Assembly: GCF_047275745.1 (NCBI RefSeq) | Contig: NZ_JBKQWU010000002.1 | Coordinates: 124,001 to 188,000, forward strand | Direction of reading: 5' to 3' | Length of the DNA: 64,000 nt | DNA from: Amaricoccus sp047275745 | GTDB taxonomy: Bacteria; Pseudomonadota; Alphaproteobacteria; Rhodobacterales; Rhodobacteraceae | Shown: piece after piece, positions 25,922-36,555 of the stretch | Position numbering within the stretch: the first letter of the stretch is position 1 | How the letters are laid out: each line of letters begins with the position of its first letter | The notes under the pieces: model-generated | Told to the model about the DNA's origin: nothing | Database searches by the model: none | The model's input: the letters and a program-made list of their open reading frames with translations, nothing else | Translations under genes and position numbers: made by a program

Positions 25922-28158
25922 TTGGCTGATCAGGATCGCCCCGCCCCGCCCCCCCGCCACTGGCGCTTCATTCCCGCGGCGATCGCGGCGGTCGCGACGC
26001 TCTGGTTCGCCCAGTTCATCGGACCGGTCGCCGCCGGCCTCAACCCCGAATGGGTGCTGCGCTGGGCGCCCTCGCTCGGCATCTCCTTCGCCTTCCGACT
26101 GGACGGGCTCGCGCTCGCGATGGCGCTCCTGATCTGCGGCATCGGCGCGATGATCTTCCTCTACGCCGCGACCTATTTCGAGAAGGATCGCCGCCTGCTC
26201 TCTCTGCTCGTGACGCTGGGCTTCTTCGCGATCTCGATGCTGGGCCTGGTCACGGCGGACGATTCCATCACGCTCTTCCTGTTCTGGGAGGGAACGACGA
26301 TCACCTCCTGGCTGCTGGTCGGTTTCGACCACGAGCGCGCGGAATCGCGCGCGGCGGCGCTTCAGGCGCTGCTCATCACCGGCGCGGGCGGCCTGGCACT
26401 CCTCGCCGGGCTCCTGATGATGAACGGCGTCTCGGGCACGACGCGGCTCTCGGAGATGAACGCGGCGGGCGACATCTTCCGCGACAGCGCGCTCTACGTG
26501 CCGATCGTGCTCCTGGTGGTCTTCGGCTGCTTCACCAAATCAGCGCAGGCGCCGTTCCATTTCTGGTTGCCGGGCGCCATGGCGGCGCCCACGCCCGTCA
26601 GCGCCTACCTCCATTCCGCGACCATGGTGAAGGCGGGCGTCTATCTCCTCGCCCGCTTCACCCCCGCGCTCGGCGGCACGGAACTCTGGACCGGGCTTCT
26701 GGTGCCGGTCGGCGCGGTGACGATGATCCTCGGCGCGGTCTGGGCGGCGCGGCAGACCGACATGAAGCTCATGCTGGCGCAGACGACGCTGATGGGCCTC
26801 GCCGCGCTCGTCATGCTGATCGGGCTCGGCACAGAGGAGGCGGTCGTCGCGGCGATGACCTTCCTGCTGGTGCACGCCTTCTACAAGGCCGCGCTCTTTC
26901 TTACCGTCGGCATGATCGAGCGGGGCGCGGGCTCGCGCGACTACCGCAAGCTCGGCGGGCTCGCCCGGGCGATGCCGATCACCGCCGCCGCCGCCGCCGT
27001 CTCGGGCCTCTCGATGGCCGGGTTTCCGCCGCTCTTCGGCTTCGTCGGCAAGGAACTGATCTACGAGGCCGGCACGCTCGCGGGCGCGGCGGTCACGCTC
27101 GCCTCGCTCGTCGCCAATCTCTTCATGGTCATCTGCGCCGGCATGGTGGCGATCCGCCCGTTCCACGGCGGCCCGCGGCAATCGCCGAAGGACCAGCCCG
27201 CCGATCCGGGCTGGGGCCTCTGGCTCGGCCCGGTGCTGCTCTCGGCGCTGAGCCTGCTCTTCGGCTTCGCCCCGGCGGTCATCGGCGACTGGCTCGTCGC
27301 GCCGATGGTGGTGTCGGTGACGGGTGAGGAAATGCAGGGCCATCTCGCGCTCTGGCACGGGATCACGCCGGCCTTCGTGCTCAGCCTCGTCACCTTCGCG
27401 CTCGGCATCGTCGGCTTTCTCGGGCTCGACCGGCTGCGCGACGGGCTGGCGGGCGCGGAACCCGGGCTTCCCCGGATCGAAAACTGGTACGACGGGGCGC
27501 TGAAAGGCATCCTGACCTTCTCGCGCTCCCTCACCAACGCGTCGCAGAGCGGTCAGATGACGCATTACCTCCGGGCGACCTTCCTCGCCTCCGCCGTGCT
27601 GGTCTGGGGCGGGCTCCTCGCCGGAACCATGGAATGGCCCGGGATCACGCCCAGGCTCGGGCTCATCGACGTGATGGTGGTCGCGATCATCATCGCCTCG
27701 GTCGCCGTCGTCCTCGTCACCAATTCGCGGCTGACGGCGATCTGCGCCCTCGGGGGCGTCGGGACCGGGATCGCGATCGTCTTCGTGCTCTACGGCGCGA
27801 TCGATGTCGCGATGACCCAGCTCTTCGTCGAGATCCTGGTCGTCGTCTTCATGGCGATCGCCATGGTGCGCCTCCCCTCCTGGGGCGAGATCCCGTTCCG
27901 TCCGGGCAACGCGCTCGTCGCGGCGCTGCTCGGCTCCGGCGTCGCGGTCGGCACGCTCGCGATCCTCGCGACGCCGCTCGACCCCTATCTCACCGAATTC
28001 TTCGAGGCCTCGAGCGTGCCCAAGGCGCTCGGGCATAACATCGTGAACGTGATCCTCGTCGACTTCCGCGGCTTCGACACGCTGGGAGAGACCTCGGTCG
28101 TCGTGATCGCCGGCATAGCCGCGATCGCGGCGTTGCGCGCGGGACGGAGGGCCAACCG

Positions 28159-28162
<4 letters not shown>
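25922..28162 (+). CDS. mrpA: Mrp Na+/H+ antiporter subunit A
   Basis: A 746-residue, about twenty-helix membrane subunit related to NuoL. The conserved proton-channel features include the Glu in FLFWEGTTITSWLL, Lys in the LPGAMAAPTPVSAYLHSATMVKAG helix region and the HAFYKAALFLTVG helix; the C-terminal part (VVLVTNSRLTAICALGGVGTGIAIVFVLYGAIDVAMTQLFVEIL) is the DUF4040 segment usual for MrpA. It is shorter than many MrpA proteins because MrpB is separate here. Start TTG 25922 has AAAGGG 8 bases upstream. It opens a seven-gene operon with 1-10 base overlaps throughout. Confidence 0.93.
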
Positions 28163-28649
<487 letters not shown>

Positions 28650-28659
<10 letters not shown>

Positions 28660-29006
28660 TGCTCGCAATCACCGCCGGCGTGCTGGTCGCGGCCGGCGCC
28701 TATCTGATGATGACCGGCAAGACGGTGCCCTACGTCTTCGGCCTGACGATGATCTCGAACGCGGCCAACCTCATCATCTTCTCGACCGGGCGGCTCACCC
28801 TCGCCAAACCCCCGCTGGTGCCCGCGGACGAGAAGACGATCACGGGGGCGGCCAACGCGCTGCCGCAGGCGCTGATCCTGACGGCGATCGTCATTGGCTT
28901 TGGCCTTCTGGTCTTCGCCCTCGCGCTCGCCTACCGCTCCTACTACGCGCTCGGCACCGCCGAGATGGACGAGATGCGCGTGGCCGAGCCGGTGGAGGGC
29001 GATTGA
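28650..29006 (+). CDS. mrpC: Mrp Na+/H+ antiporter subunit C
   Basis: A 118-residue NuoK-like subunit with three helices, the characteristic YVFGLTMISNAANLIIFSTG and the ADPLPQALILTAIVIGF-type segment (here AANALPQALILTAIVIGFGL). It begins inside the last ten bases of mrpB (ATG 28650) and its stop shares one base with the mrpD start (TGATG), indicating coupled translation. Size and position match the mrp order A-B-C. Confidence 0.95.
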
Positions 29007-30502
29007 TGCTGCTGTTCTGGCCGCTGGCCATTCCCTTCCTGACCATGGTCGCGACGCTCTTCGCCTGGCGGTCGGTTCGCGGGCAACGCAAGCTGACGCT
29101 CGTCGGCGCGATCGCACTGCTCGCCGTCGGCATCGTGATCCTGCGCCGGGTGATCCTCGAAGGCCCCTTCGCCGAACAGGCCGGCGCCTGGGCCGCGCCC
29201 TTCGGCATCACCATGGTCGCCGACGGCCTCTCGGCCGCGATGATCGTGCTGACGGGCATCGTCGCCGTCGCAGTCGCCGTCTTCTGCGGTGACGACGTGA
29301 CGCTCGGCGAATCGCGCAGCGGGCACTATCCGCTCTCGAACGCGCTGCTCGCCGGGGTCTGCGGCGCCTTCCTGACCGGCGACCTCTTCAACATGTACGT
29401 CTGGTTCGAGGTGATGCTGATCTCGTCCTTCGGCCTGCTCGTCATCTCCGGCAGCAAGGCGGCGCTCGACGGCGCGACGAAATACGTGGGCCTCAACCTC
29501 ATCGCCACCGTCGCCTTCATCTCGGGCGTCGGCCTGCTCTACGGCACCACCGGCGCGCTCAACATGGCGGACCTGCACAACAAGCTCGCCGGACGCGCCG
29601 GCGAGGCCGGAATCCTGATGGCGACCGGGATGCTCATCTTCGCCTTCGGCGCCAAGGCGGCGCTCTTCCCGCTGCACTTCTGGCTCCCGGCCTCGTACCA
29701 CACGCCGTCCTTCACCGTCTCGGCGCTCTTCGCGGCGCTGCTCTCGAAGGTCGGCGTCTACGCGCTCCTGCGCTACTTCACGCTGATCCTGCCGATCGAA
29801 GGCACACCGGCGCAGGCGGCGCTGCTCTGGCTCGCCGGCGCGACCATGCTCGCCGGCGCGCTCGGCGCGCTGGCGCAGAACGACATCCGCCGCGTGCTCA
29901 ACTATTCGATCATGTCCTCGGTCGGCGCCATGGTGCTCGGCATCGCGCTCGGCACGCCGCTCGCGCTCATGGGCGCGGTCTTCTATCTCGCGCAGGACAT
30001 GGTGGTGAAGGCCAATCTCTACCTCGCCGCCGGTTCCGCCGAGCGCCTCGCGGGGTCCGAGCATTTCTCCGACTCGGGCGGGCTCTGGCGGGCGAGCCCC
30101 TGGTTCGGCGTCCTGTTCCTCATTCCGGCGCTGTCGCTCGCGGGCATCCCGCCCTTCGCGGGGTTCTGGGGCAAGCTGATCCTCACCCGGGCGAGCCTCG
30201 AGATCGGCGGCTACTGGTGCGCGGCTCTGATCCTCGGGAGCGGCTTCCTTACCTTGCTCGCGATGGCGCGGGTCTGGAGCGAGGTGTTCTGGAAGGCCCA
30301 TCCCATGGGAGACACCAGCGTCGAGGAGCCGCTCCCCATCGCCTTCTGGGCGCCGCTCGTCGGCCTCAGCCTGCTCCTCGCCCTCGCCGGCATCTTCGCG
30401 GCGCCGGGTATCGAAGCGGCTGGCGCGGTCGCGGACGGCCTGCTTGATCCGACCGCCTATATCGAGGCCGTGCTCGGCCCAAGCGAGGAGGCCAGTCCGT
30501 GA
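29006..30502 (+). CDS. mrpD: Mrp Na+/H+ antiporter subunit D
   Basis: A 498-residue NuoM/N-like antiporter subunit with about fourteen helices. Recognisable blocks are LTGDLFNMYVWFEVMLISSFGLLVISG (key Glu in the fifth helix), FGAKAALFPLHFWLPASYHTPSFTVSALFAALLSKVGVYALLRYF (key lysines) and LNYSIMSSVGAMVLGIALG. ATG 29006 overlaps the mrpC stop by one base. It provides the second proton channel of the Mrp complex and ends in a GTGA overlap with mrpE. Confidence 0.95.
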   Translation: MLLFWPLAIPFLTMVATLFAWRSVRGQRKLTLVGAIALLAVGIVILRRVILEGPFAEQAGAWAAPFGITMVADGLSAAMIVLTGIVAVAVAVFCGDDVTLGESRSGHYPLSNALLAGVCGAFLTGDLFNMYVWFEVMLISSFGLLVISGSKAALDGATKYVGLNLIATVAFISGVGLLYGTTGALNMADLHNKLAGRAGEAGILMATGMLIFAFGAKAALFPLHFWLPASYHTPSFTVSALFAALLSKVGVYALLRYFTLILPIEGTPAQAALLWLAGATMLAGALGALAQNDIRRVLNYSIMSSVGAMVLGIALGTPLALMGAVFYLAQDMVVKANLYLAAGSAERLAGSEHFSDSGGLWRASPWFGVLFLIPALSLAGIPPFAGFWGKLILTRASLEIGGYWCAALILGSGFLTLLAMARVWSEVFWKAHPMGDTSVEEPLPIAFWAPLVGLSLLLALAGIFAAPGIEAAGAVADGLLDPTAYIEAVLGPSEEASP

Positions 30503-30840
30503 GAATCTTCAGCCAGATCGTCGCGCTTCCGTGGCTCGCGACCGTGTTCTTCTATGATCTCGCCGTGTCGAGCATCGCGGTCTCGCGCGCCGTGCTCTCG
30601 CGCCGCGACATCACCGCGCCGCGCTTCGTCGTCGTCCCGATCCAGGCGCGTTCCGACATCGGCGTGACCATCGTCGCGAACTACATCACGCTGACGCCCG
30701 GAACGCTGACCGTGGACGTGAGCCCCGACCGGTCCAAGCTGCTCATCCACGACCTCTTCGCTGGCTTCAGCGGCGACACCTGCCGCGAGGGTATCCAGAA
30801 GGGGATCGAGCCGCGCGTTCTGAGGGTGACACTGCGATGA
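30499..30840 (+). CDS. mrpE: Mrp Na+/H+ antiporter subunit E, short form
   Basis: A 113-residue MNHE-domain protein. The core SIAVSRAVLSRRDITAPRFVVVPIQARSDIGVTIVANYITLTPGTLTVDV is present, but the N-terminal membrane helices of the 158-residue Bacillus protein are reduced to one. Short MrpE proteins of this kind are known in alphaproteobacterial (Pha-type) systems. GTG 30499 overlaps the mrpD stop and the gene ends in an ATGA overlap with mrpF. Confidence 0.92.
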   Translation: MRIFSQIVALPWLATVFFYDLAVSSIAVSRAVLSRRDITAPRFVVVPIQARSDIGVTIVANYITLTPGTLTVDVSPDRSKLLIHDLFAGFSGDTCREGIQKGIEPRVLRVTLR

Positions 30841-31223
30841 TGGGTCTGATCCTCGATACGAAGGTGGGCGGCGCGCTCGGCATCGCGCTGGAACTGACGG
30901 TCCTCTGCCTCGCCTTCGCCACCGCGGCGGCGGTCTTTCGCATCCTGCGCGGGCCGACACTCGCCGACCGGGTCGTGGCGCTCGACACGCTCTCGGTCCT
31001 GCTCGTGGTCTTCCTCGTGGTCTTCCGGATCGCGAGCGGGATCGAGGCCTATCTCTTCGTCGCGATCGGCCTGGCGCTCATCTCCTTCCTCGCCACCGTG
31101 GCCTTCGCCGGCTACATCGACCGCGCGCAGGGGGACGAGGTGCAGACGACGATGCGGGGCGGCCCGACCCACAGCGCCCGGCGCGACCGCGATCCCGTCA
31201 TCAGCGAAACGGAGGGCGGATGA
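30837..31223 (+). CDS. mrpF: Mrp Na+/H+ antiporter subunit F
   Basis: A 128-residue MrpF/PhaF protein with three membrane helices, the RILRGPTLADRVVALDTLSVLLVVFLVVF signature and a polar C-terminal tail of about 35 residues (DRAQGDEVQTTMRGGPTHSARRDRDPV) longer than in Bacillus MrpF. Start ATG 30837 overlaps mrpE, and the stop overlaps mrpG by four bases. Confidence 0.94.
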   Translation: MMGLILDTKVGGALGIALELTVLCLAFATAAAVFRILRGPTLADRVVALDTLSVLLVVFLVVFRIASGIEAYLFVAIGLALISFLATVAFAGYIDRAQGDEVQTTMRGGPTHSARRDRDPVISETEGG

Positions 31224-31552
31224 TGAGCGACCTGATCGCCGCGCTGTTCCTGCTCGGGGGCGGCTTCTTCTGCTTCGTCGCCGGCCTCGGCCTGCTCAGG
31301 CTGCCCGATGTCTACTGCCGGATGCACGCGGCGACCAAGGCGGGCACCGTGGGTCTCGCGCTGGTCTGCCTCGCCGCGATCGTGAAGTCGACGAGCTGGA
31401 CCGAGATCCTCCAGGCGCTCTTCGTCTTCCTCTTCATGATCGCGACCGCCCCGATCGGCGCGCATCTGATCGGCCGCGCCGCCTTCCGCAAGCACACCGA
31501 AACCGCCCCCGGAACCCAGTCCGATCCCGGCACCGAAGCGTTCGACGATTAG
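31220..31552 (+). CDS. mrpG: Mrp Na+/H+ antiporter subunit G
   Basis: A 110-residue MnhG/PhaG protein with three helices; LLRLPDVYCRMHAATKAGTVGLALV and IATAPIGAHLIGRAAFR are the family landmarks. It is the last gene of the mrp operon. A 6-bp hairpin (CGTGGC/GCCACG, 31576-31593) lies 24 bases downstream without a T-tract and is a weak terminator candidate. The complex exports Na+ in exchange for H+ and supports alkaline pH and salt tolerance. Confidence 0.94.
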   Translation: MMSDLIAALFLLGGGFFCFVAGLGLLRLPDVYCRMHAATKAGTVGLALVCLAAIVKSTSWTEILQALFVFLFMIATAPIGAHLIGRAAFRKHTETAPGTQSDPGTEAFDD

Positions 31553-31629
31553 CTTCATCGCTCCGCGCGTAATTTCGTGGCAGAACCGCCACGCGCCGCG
31601 GGCGAATGCTCGCGGGACCGTGAAGTTGC

Positions 31630-31656
31630 TTGAACGCGGCTTCGGAAACGTATGAT
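31630..31656 (+). promoter_or_regulatory. Putative promoter of the TonB receptor gene
   Basis: TTGAAC (31630-31635) and TATGAT (31651-31656) match sigma-70 hexamers well, but the spacer is only 15 bases. The start codon lies 53 bases downstream. I do not see a Fur-, RirA- or Irr-type site over it. Confidence 0.35.
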
Positions 31657-31708
31657 GGGCCCGTCAGCCAGCACCTGCCAGCCAGAATGAAACCCCGAAC
31701 CTGGCTGC

Positions 31709-33955
31709 ATGATGATCCTCACATTCCCTGACACCTGGGCCGCCCGCGCGCGGTTCACCACGGCGCTTGGCGCCGGCCTTCTCGGCATGGCCTCGGTCGG
31801 CCTGGCCCAGACCGCCCCGACTGAGACCGCGGAGACCGCCGCCGAGGAATTCGCACTCGAACTCCCCGCCGAGCCGGCGGAGGGCGCGACGGTCCTCGAC
31901 GAAATCAACGTCACCGCGGCGCCCGGCACGACGACCGAGGACTCCGGGTCCTGGACCACCGAATGGATGCGCTCCGCGACCGGTCTGGTGCTCTCCCAGA
32001 AGGAGACGCCGCAGTCGACCAGCGTCATCACGGACGCGCAGATGAAGGACCGCAACATCACCACGATCCCGCAGGTGATGAGCGCGGCCACCGGCATCAC
32101 CGTGCAGGCCTTCGAGAGCGACCGCGTCAACTACTACTCTCGCGGCTTCGAGATCGATTCCTACCAGTTCGACGGCGTGCCGCTGCCGCGGGAAGGCACC
32201 TTCGACTTCGGCGACAACGATCCCGACATGGTGCTTTACGACCATGTCGAGATCGTGCGCGGTGCGACCGGGCTGATGCAGGGCGCGGGCGAGCCCGGCG
32301 CCTCGATCAACTACATCCGCAAGCGCCCGACCGACTATTACCGGGCGGAGACCGCCGCCGGCATCGCCTATCCGCTCGGCGCCCGCGTCGAGGGCGACGT
32401 TTCCGGCCCGCTGAACGAATCCGGCACGCTGCGCGGCCGCCTGCTCGGCGCGGTCGACAGCCGCGAGGGCACGCTCGACGGTTACCAGAAGGACAAGTAC
32501 ATCGGCTTCGGCGCGCTCGAGTTCGACCTCACTGACCAGACGCTCCTGAACCTCGGGCTGAGCCACCAGGCGACCCGGACGGACAATGTCACCTGGGGCG
32601 GCATTCCTCCCTTCGACAGCGAGGGCGAGCTCATCGACTGGCCCTGGGGCTTCAACCTCGGCGCCGACTGGACCTATCTCGACACCGACCGGACGGAGGC
32701 CTTCGGCTCGGTCGAGCATATCTTCGACAACGGCTGGACCGGCCGCCTTACCGCGACCCATATCCGGAACGAATCCGACATGGAGCTCGCCTGGATCAGC
32801 GGCATCCCGGACGCGGAGACCGGCCTCGGCATGGGAAGCTGGGCGGCGAAATACGACGGCGACTCCGACACGACCTCGCTCAACGCGGTCCTGAACGGCG
32901 ATTTCGAAGCCTTCGGCCGCCAGCACCAGTTCGTGCTCGGGGTCATGGGATCGAAAGCCGAGGGGACCTACCTGGGCTATCCGGTCGATGTCGCGACGCT
33001 GGCGCCGATCGGCAATGTCTTCGACTACGACCAGGACATGCCGCGTCCGGAGTTCGGCTCCGTCGCCAACTACCGGACCACCTCCGAGGCGAAGCAATAC
33101 GGCGTCTACGGCACCACCCAGATCCGCGCCACCGACCGGCTCTCCGTCATCGCCGGCGCGCGCGTGAACTGGTGGGACGGCAGCCAGACCACCGATGGCG
33201 ACACGTTCGAATACGACTATACCGCCGAGGTCACGCCCTATCTCGGCTTCACCTATGACATCACCGATGTCTATACCGCCTATGGCAGCGCCACGAGCAT
33301 CTTCAAGCCGCAGCTCAATCAGGACATCGACGGCAATTATCTCGATCCGGCGTTCGGCTGGAATTACGAGCTGGGCGTCAAGGCCGGGCTGTTCGACAAC
33401 GCGCTCTATGCCTCGGCGGCGGTGTTCCAGACCGATCAGAAGGATGTGGCGAACTATCTCTACTTCGACCCGACCCTGAACCGGAGCGTCTACGAACAGA
33501 TCGACGGCACCACGACGCGCGGCTTCGAGCTCGAATTCGCCGGGGCGATCACCGAGCGCTGGAATGCCTCGCTCGGCTATACCTATCGCTACTCGACCGA
33601 CGACGACGACAACGAGCTCTATACCGACCAGCCGCGCAACACGCTGAAGGCGGCGACCGACTACCGCGTCCCCGGCTTCCTTCAGGAGCGGCTCACCATC
33701 GGCGGTGCGATGCGCTGGCAGAGCGGCACGGACAGCCTGGTGTTCCAGTCCGAGTTCGAACAGCCGAGCGTCCGGCAGGACCCCTACGCGGTCTTCGACC
33801 TCAACGCCACCTATGACGTGACCGAGCAGACGGTGCTGTCGCTCTCGATCAACAATATCCTGGACGAGAAATACTATGCCACCACGGGCTTCTACGACAC
33901 CGTCGTCTACGGCGACGGGGTCAGCGCCGAACTGATGCTCCGCGCCCGGTTCTGA
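31709..33955 (+). CDS. TonB-dependent siderophore receptor, FhuE/FpvA-like
   Basis: A 748-residue outer-membrane receptor. A signal peptide occupies about the first 33 residues (hydrophobic core LGAGLLGMASVGLA), followed by a TonB-box-like DEINVTA, the plug domain (QKETPQSTSVITDAQMKD, then YYSRGFEIDSYQFDGVPLP and IVRGATGLMQGAGEPGASINYIRKRP) and a 22-strand beta-barrel ending in ...AELMLRARF with the terminal aromatic. No N-terminal signalling domain is present, so it is not a FecA-type transducer. The RGFEIDSYQFDGV form resembles receptors for coprogen or hydroxamates; ligand is inferred only. Monocistronic, convergent with DUF3422. Confidence 0.93.
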   Translation: MMILTFPDTWAARARFTTALGAGLLGMASVGLAQTAPTETAETAAEEFALELPAEPAEGATVLDEINVTAAPGTTTEDSGSWTTEWMRSATGLVLSQKETPQSTSVITDAQMKDRNITTIPQVMSAATGITVQAFESDRVNYYSRGFEIDSYQFDGVPLPREGTFDFGDNDPDMVLYDHVEIVRGATGLMQGAGEPGASINYIRKRPTDYYRAETAAGIAYPLGARVEGDVSGPLNESGTLRGRLLGAVDSREGTLDGYQKDKYIGFGALEFDLTDQTLLNLGLSHQATRTDNVTWGGIPPFDSEGELIDWPWGFNLGADWTYLDTDRTEAFGSVEHIFDNGWTGRLTATHIRNESDMELAWISGIPDAETGLGMGSWAAKYDGDSDTTSLNAVLNGDFEAFGRQHQFVLGVMGSKAEGTYLGYPVDVATLAPIGNVFDYDQDMPRPEFGSVANYRTTSEAKQYGVYGTTQIRATDRLSVIAGARVNWWDGSQTTDGDTFEYDYTAEVTPYLGFTYDITDVYTAYGSATSIFKPQLNQDIDGNYLDPAFGWNYELGVKAGLFDNALYASAAVFQTDQKDVANYLYFDPTLNRSVYEQIDGTTTRGFELEFAGAITERWNASLGYTYRYSTDDDDNELYTDQPRNTLKAATDYRVPGFLQERLTIGGAMRWQSGTDSLVFQSEFEQPSVRQDPYAVFDLNATYDVTEQTVLSLSINNILDEKYYATTGFYDTVVYGDGVSAELMLRARF

Positions 33956-33970
33956 GCCGCACCAGAGGAG

Positions 33971-33994
33971 ACGCGCGGCCCGCCGGCCGCGCGT
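33971..33994. terminator. Bidirectional hairpin between convergent genes
   Basis: Arms ACGCGCGGCC and GGCCGCGCGT (10 bp) flank a CGCC loop in the 41-base gap between the TonB receptor and DUF3422 genes. T-tracts are poor on both sides, so strength is uncertain, but position fits a shared terminator. Confidence 0.55.
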
Positions 33995-33996
33995 TG

Positions 33997-35313
33997 CTAC
34001 TTGCCGTGCGCGCCGCCCGTCAGCCGGGCGCGCACCCGGTGCATCGCGTACCAGACGCCGAGCACGATCGGCACGACGAGGAGCGCGGTCAGCACGGGCT
34101 TGCTGATCCCGGCGAGTTTCTCCGCCGGCGGCCCGAGCAGATAGGCGCCGAGGCTGACCGCGTAATAGCTGATCGCCACCACCGACAGCCCCTCGACCGT
34201 CTCCTGCAGGCGAAGCTGCAGCGCCGCCCGTTCCGACATCTGCGCGAGGATCTCGTTGTTCTGGCGCTGGCTCTCGACATCGACCCGCGTCCTGAGCAGG
34301 TTCGCGACGCGCGCCGCGCGCAGCGACAACTCGTTCAGCCGGTCCTTCGCCGAGCGGCAGGTGCGCATCGCCGGGTCGAAGCGGCGCATCATGAACTCGC
34401 CGAAAAGCTGCCGGCCGCCGATCCGCTGCTCGCGCAGGACCTGGACCCGGTGGTTCACGATCGCCTCATAGGCCTCCACCGCGCCGAACCGGAACGCATT
34501 GGCGGAGGAGAGATGCTCGATCTCGGCGGAGACGCGCAGGAGTGCCGCCAGCGTCTCGGAATCCTCGCCCTTGCCCTGGGCCATGTCGCCGACGATCGCG
34601 GTCAGCTGCCGGTCGAGCCGGCTCACCGCCGCCGCGACGGTTTGCGCGCGCGGCAGCGTCAGGAGCGCCATGCTCTTGTAGGTCTCGATCTCGAGCAGCC
34701 GCTGCGTGATGCGCCCGAGCCTGCGCCCGCCGATGTCGGGTTGCGAGAAGATCGCCATCCGGGCATGGCCGTTCTCGTCGATGCGGAAGTCGGTCGCGAT
34801 CACCGCCTCGCCATCGATCACCCGGCTCGCGGTCAGGCTCTCGGGCACGAACCACTGCTGGGCGGGACCGCGCAACCGCGATTCGGTCGTCTCCTGATCC
34901 ATCCGCTCGACCCGGATCAGCGCGGAGGTCACGACCTTGCCCGGCGCCTCCGCCAGCCAGTCCGCCGGGAAGAGCGAGAAGAGCTCGCCCGAGAACGGCC
35001 GCTCCGCGACGCCCGGCGCGAAGATCGTGTAGGTCACGAACTCGGTGTGCATCTCCCATTTGAGAAAGCCTCTGCCGAGATCGCCGGAATAGTGATTGGC
35101 GCCCGGCGGCGGATGCGGCGCGCCGTAACGGTCGAGGAGCTTGATGAGATGGGCGAAGTCCTCCGACTTGTCCCGCTCCGAGGCGCGGGTCGGCTGCTTG
35201 ATCGCGAGATGCGCGGCGCCGCAGGGCGCGGTCAGCTCCGGGAAGGGACGCGCGTGCAGCTCATTGGTGAGCCGGTAGCGGTCCGGATGGTCGTCCAGCG
35301 TAAGCTGGGTCAT
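33997..35313 (-). CDS. DUF3422 family membrane protein
   Basis: A 438-residue DUF3422 protein. The conserved N-terminus (RYRLTNELHARPFPELTAP), HTEFVTYTIFAPG segment and IVDRLDRQLTAIV-type region are present, followed by a long helical stretch and two C-terminal membrane helices (about residues 365-425) and a short basic tail. Topology suggests a cytoplasmic domain anchored at the C-terminus. The family is common in alpha- and betaproteobacteria and has no established biochemical function. It precedes nothing on its strand; rmuC ends 84 bases upstream of it. Confidence 0.9.
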   Translation of the reverse strand: MTQLTLDDHPDRYRLTNELHARPFPELTAPCGAAHLAIKQPTRASERDKSEDFAHLIKLLDRYGAPHPPPGANHYSGDLGRGFLKWEMHTEFVTYTIFAPGVAERPFSGELFSLFPADWLAEAPGKVVTSALIRVERMDQETTESRLRGPAQQWFVPESLTASRVIDGEAVIATDFRIDENGHARMAIFSQPDIGGRRLGRITQRLLEIETYKSMALLTLPRAQTVAAAVSRLDRQLTAIVGDMAQGKGEDSETLAALLRVSAEIEHLSSANAFRFGAVEAYEAIVNHRVQVLREQRIGGRQLFGEFMMRRFDPAMRTCRSAKDRLNELSLRAARVANLLRTRVDVESQRQNNEILAQMSERAALQLRLQETVEGLSVVAISYYAVSLGAYLLGPPAEKLAGISKPVLTALLVVPIVLGVWYAMHRVRARLTGGAHGK

Positions 35314-35397
35314 GCGTCTGAGTCCCCCGTGATCCTTTCCGCCTTGTGCCGCTGGAACGGGCCGCGTTTCAAGGGCGGTTTCGGAGCTTCGGGAGGT

Positions 35398-36555
35398 TCA
35401 GGACTCGGGAAGCCGCACGAGCCGCGGCGCGCCGCGCGCCTCCGTCTCGGCCTCGCCCGGCGTGAAGTCGATCGCCTCGAGCCGCCGCGCCCGGGTGCCG
35501 GCGCGCGAGGCGGAGATGCGGATCTCCTCGATATCCTTCTGCGCCTGCGAGAAATGCCGGTCGAGATTGCCGACGCGGGTCTCCAGCCGCTCGACATCCT
35601 TGTGCAGGAGCCCGAGTTCGCGGCGGATCTTGTGCGCCTCCTCGCGCATCCGCGCGTCCTTCAGGACGGCGCGGAGCGTGTGCAGCGTCGCCATGCAGGT
35701 CGTGGGCGAGACCGTCCAGACCCGGAGCCCGAAGCCCTCGCGCACCTGCTCGCCGAAATTCGCATGCATCTCGGCATAGACCGCCTCCGAGGGCAGGAAC
35801 ATGAGCGCACCCTCGGCGGTCTCGCCCTCGATGATGTATTTCTCCGCGATCGCCTTCATGTGCGTCCTGAGCGCCGCGCGCATCCGCCGCTGTGCCTCCT
35901 GCTTCTCGGCCGGCGTGCGGGCGGCGCGGATCTGCTCGTAAGGCTCCAGCGGGAATTTCGCATCGACCGCGATCGGCCCCGGCGGGAACGGCAGGTGGAT
36001 CAGGCAATCCGCCCGCGTCCCGTTGGAAAGCTGCGCCTGAAAGCTCGCCGAATCGGGCGGCAGCGCGCGGGTGACGATCTCGCGGAGCTGGATCTCGCCG
36101 AAGGCGCCCCGGGTCTGCTTGTTGGCGAGGATGTCCTGCAGCCCGAGCACGTTGGAGGAGAGCTTCTCGATATTGGTCTGCGCCTTGTCGATCGCGTTCA
36201 GCCGCTCCTGCAATTCGCCAAGTCCCCGCGCGGTCCTGACCGCGCTCGCGCCGAGCGAATCGGTCATCGCGCGCGTCACCTCGGCGAGCCGGGTTTCGAG
36301 ATTGGCGCTCACGCGGGCCTGGGCATGGGCCTGGGTCTCGGCGACGTGGGTCAGCCCGCCGTGGAGTTGCTGCTGTCCCTCGCCCAGCGCGCGGATCGCC
36401 GCGTCCACCTCGGCGAGATGCTGGACCAGCGGCTCCGCCGCCCGCCCCGCGCGGGAAACGGCGCGCAAGAGCAGAAGGAAGCCGAGAACCGCCGCGATGG
36501 CGATCCAGAGCCGGGGATCGTCCCAGCCGATCGAGAAGGAACCGATGCTGATCAT
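35398..36555 (-). CDS. rmuC: DNA recombination protein RmuC
   Basis: A 385-residue RmuC protein: N-terminal membrane anchor (WIAIAAVLGFLLLLRAV, about residues 12-28), a long coiled coil (to about residue 150), and a PD-(D/E)XK nuclease-like core with GAFGEIQLREIV, LIHLPFPPGPIAVDAKFPLEPYEQI and EGALMFLPSEAVYAE. The D-x-K of VDAKFPLE suggests an intact nuclease site. ATG 36555 overlaps the mutL stop as ATGA, so mismatch repair and RmuC, which limits recombination at inverted repeats, are translationally coupled here. Confidence 0.93.
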   Translation of the reverse strand: MISIGSFSIGWDDPRLWIAIAAVLGFLLLLRAVSRAGRAAEPLVQHLAEVDAAIRALGEGQQQLHGGLTHVAETQAHAQARVSANLETRLAEVTRAMTDSLGASAVRTARGLGELQERLNAIDKAQTNIEKLSSNVLGLQDILANKQTRGAFGEIQLREIVTRALPPDSASFQAQLSNGTRADCLIHLPFPPGPIAVDAKFPLEPYEQIRAARTPAEKQEAQRRMRAALRTHMKAIAEKYIIEGETAEGALMFLPSEAVYAEMHANFGEQVREGFGLRVWTVSPTTCMATLHTLRAVLKDARMREEAHKIRRELGLLHKDVERLETRVGNLDRHFSQAQKDIEEIRISASRAGTRARRLEAIDFTPGEAETEARGAPRLVRLPES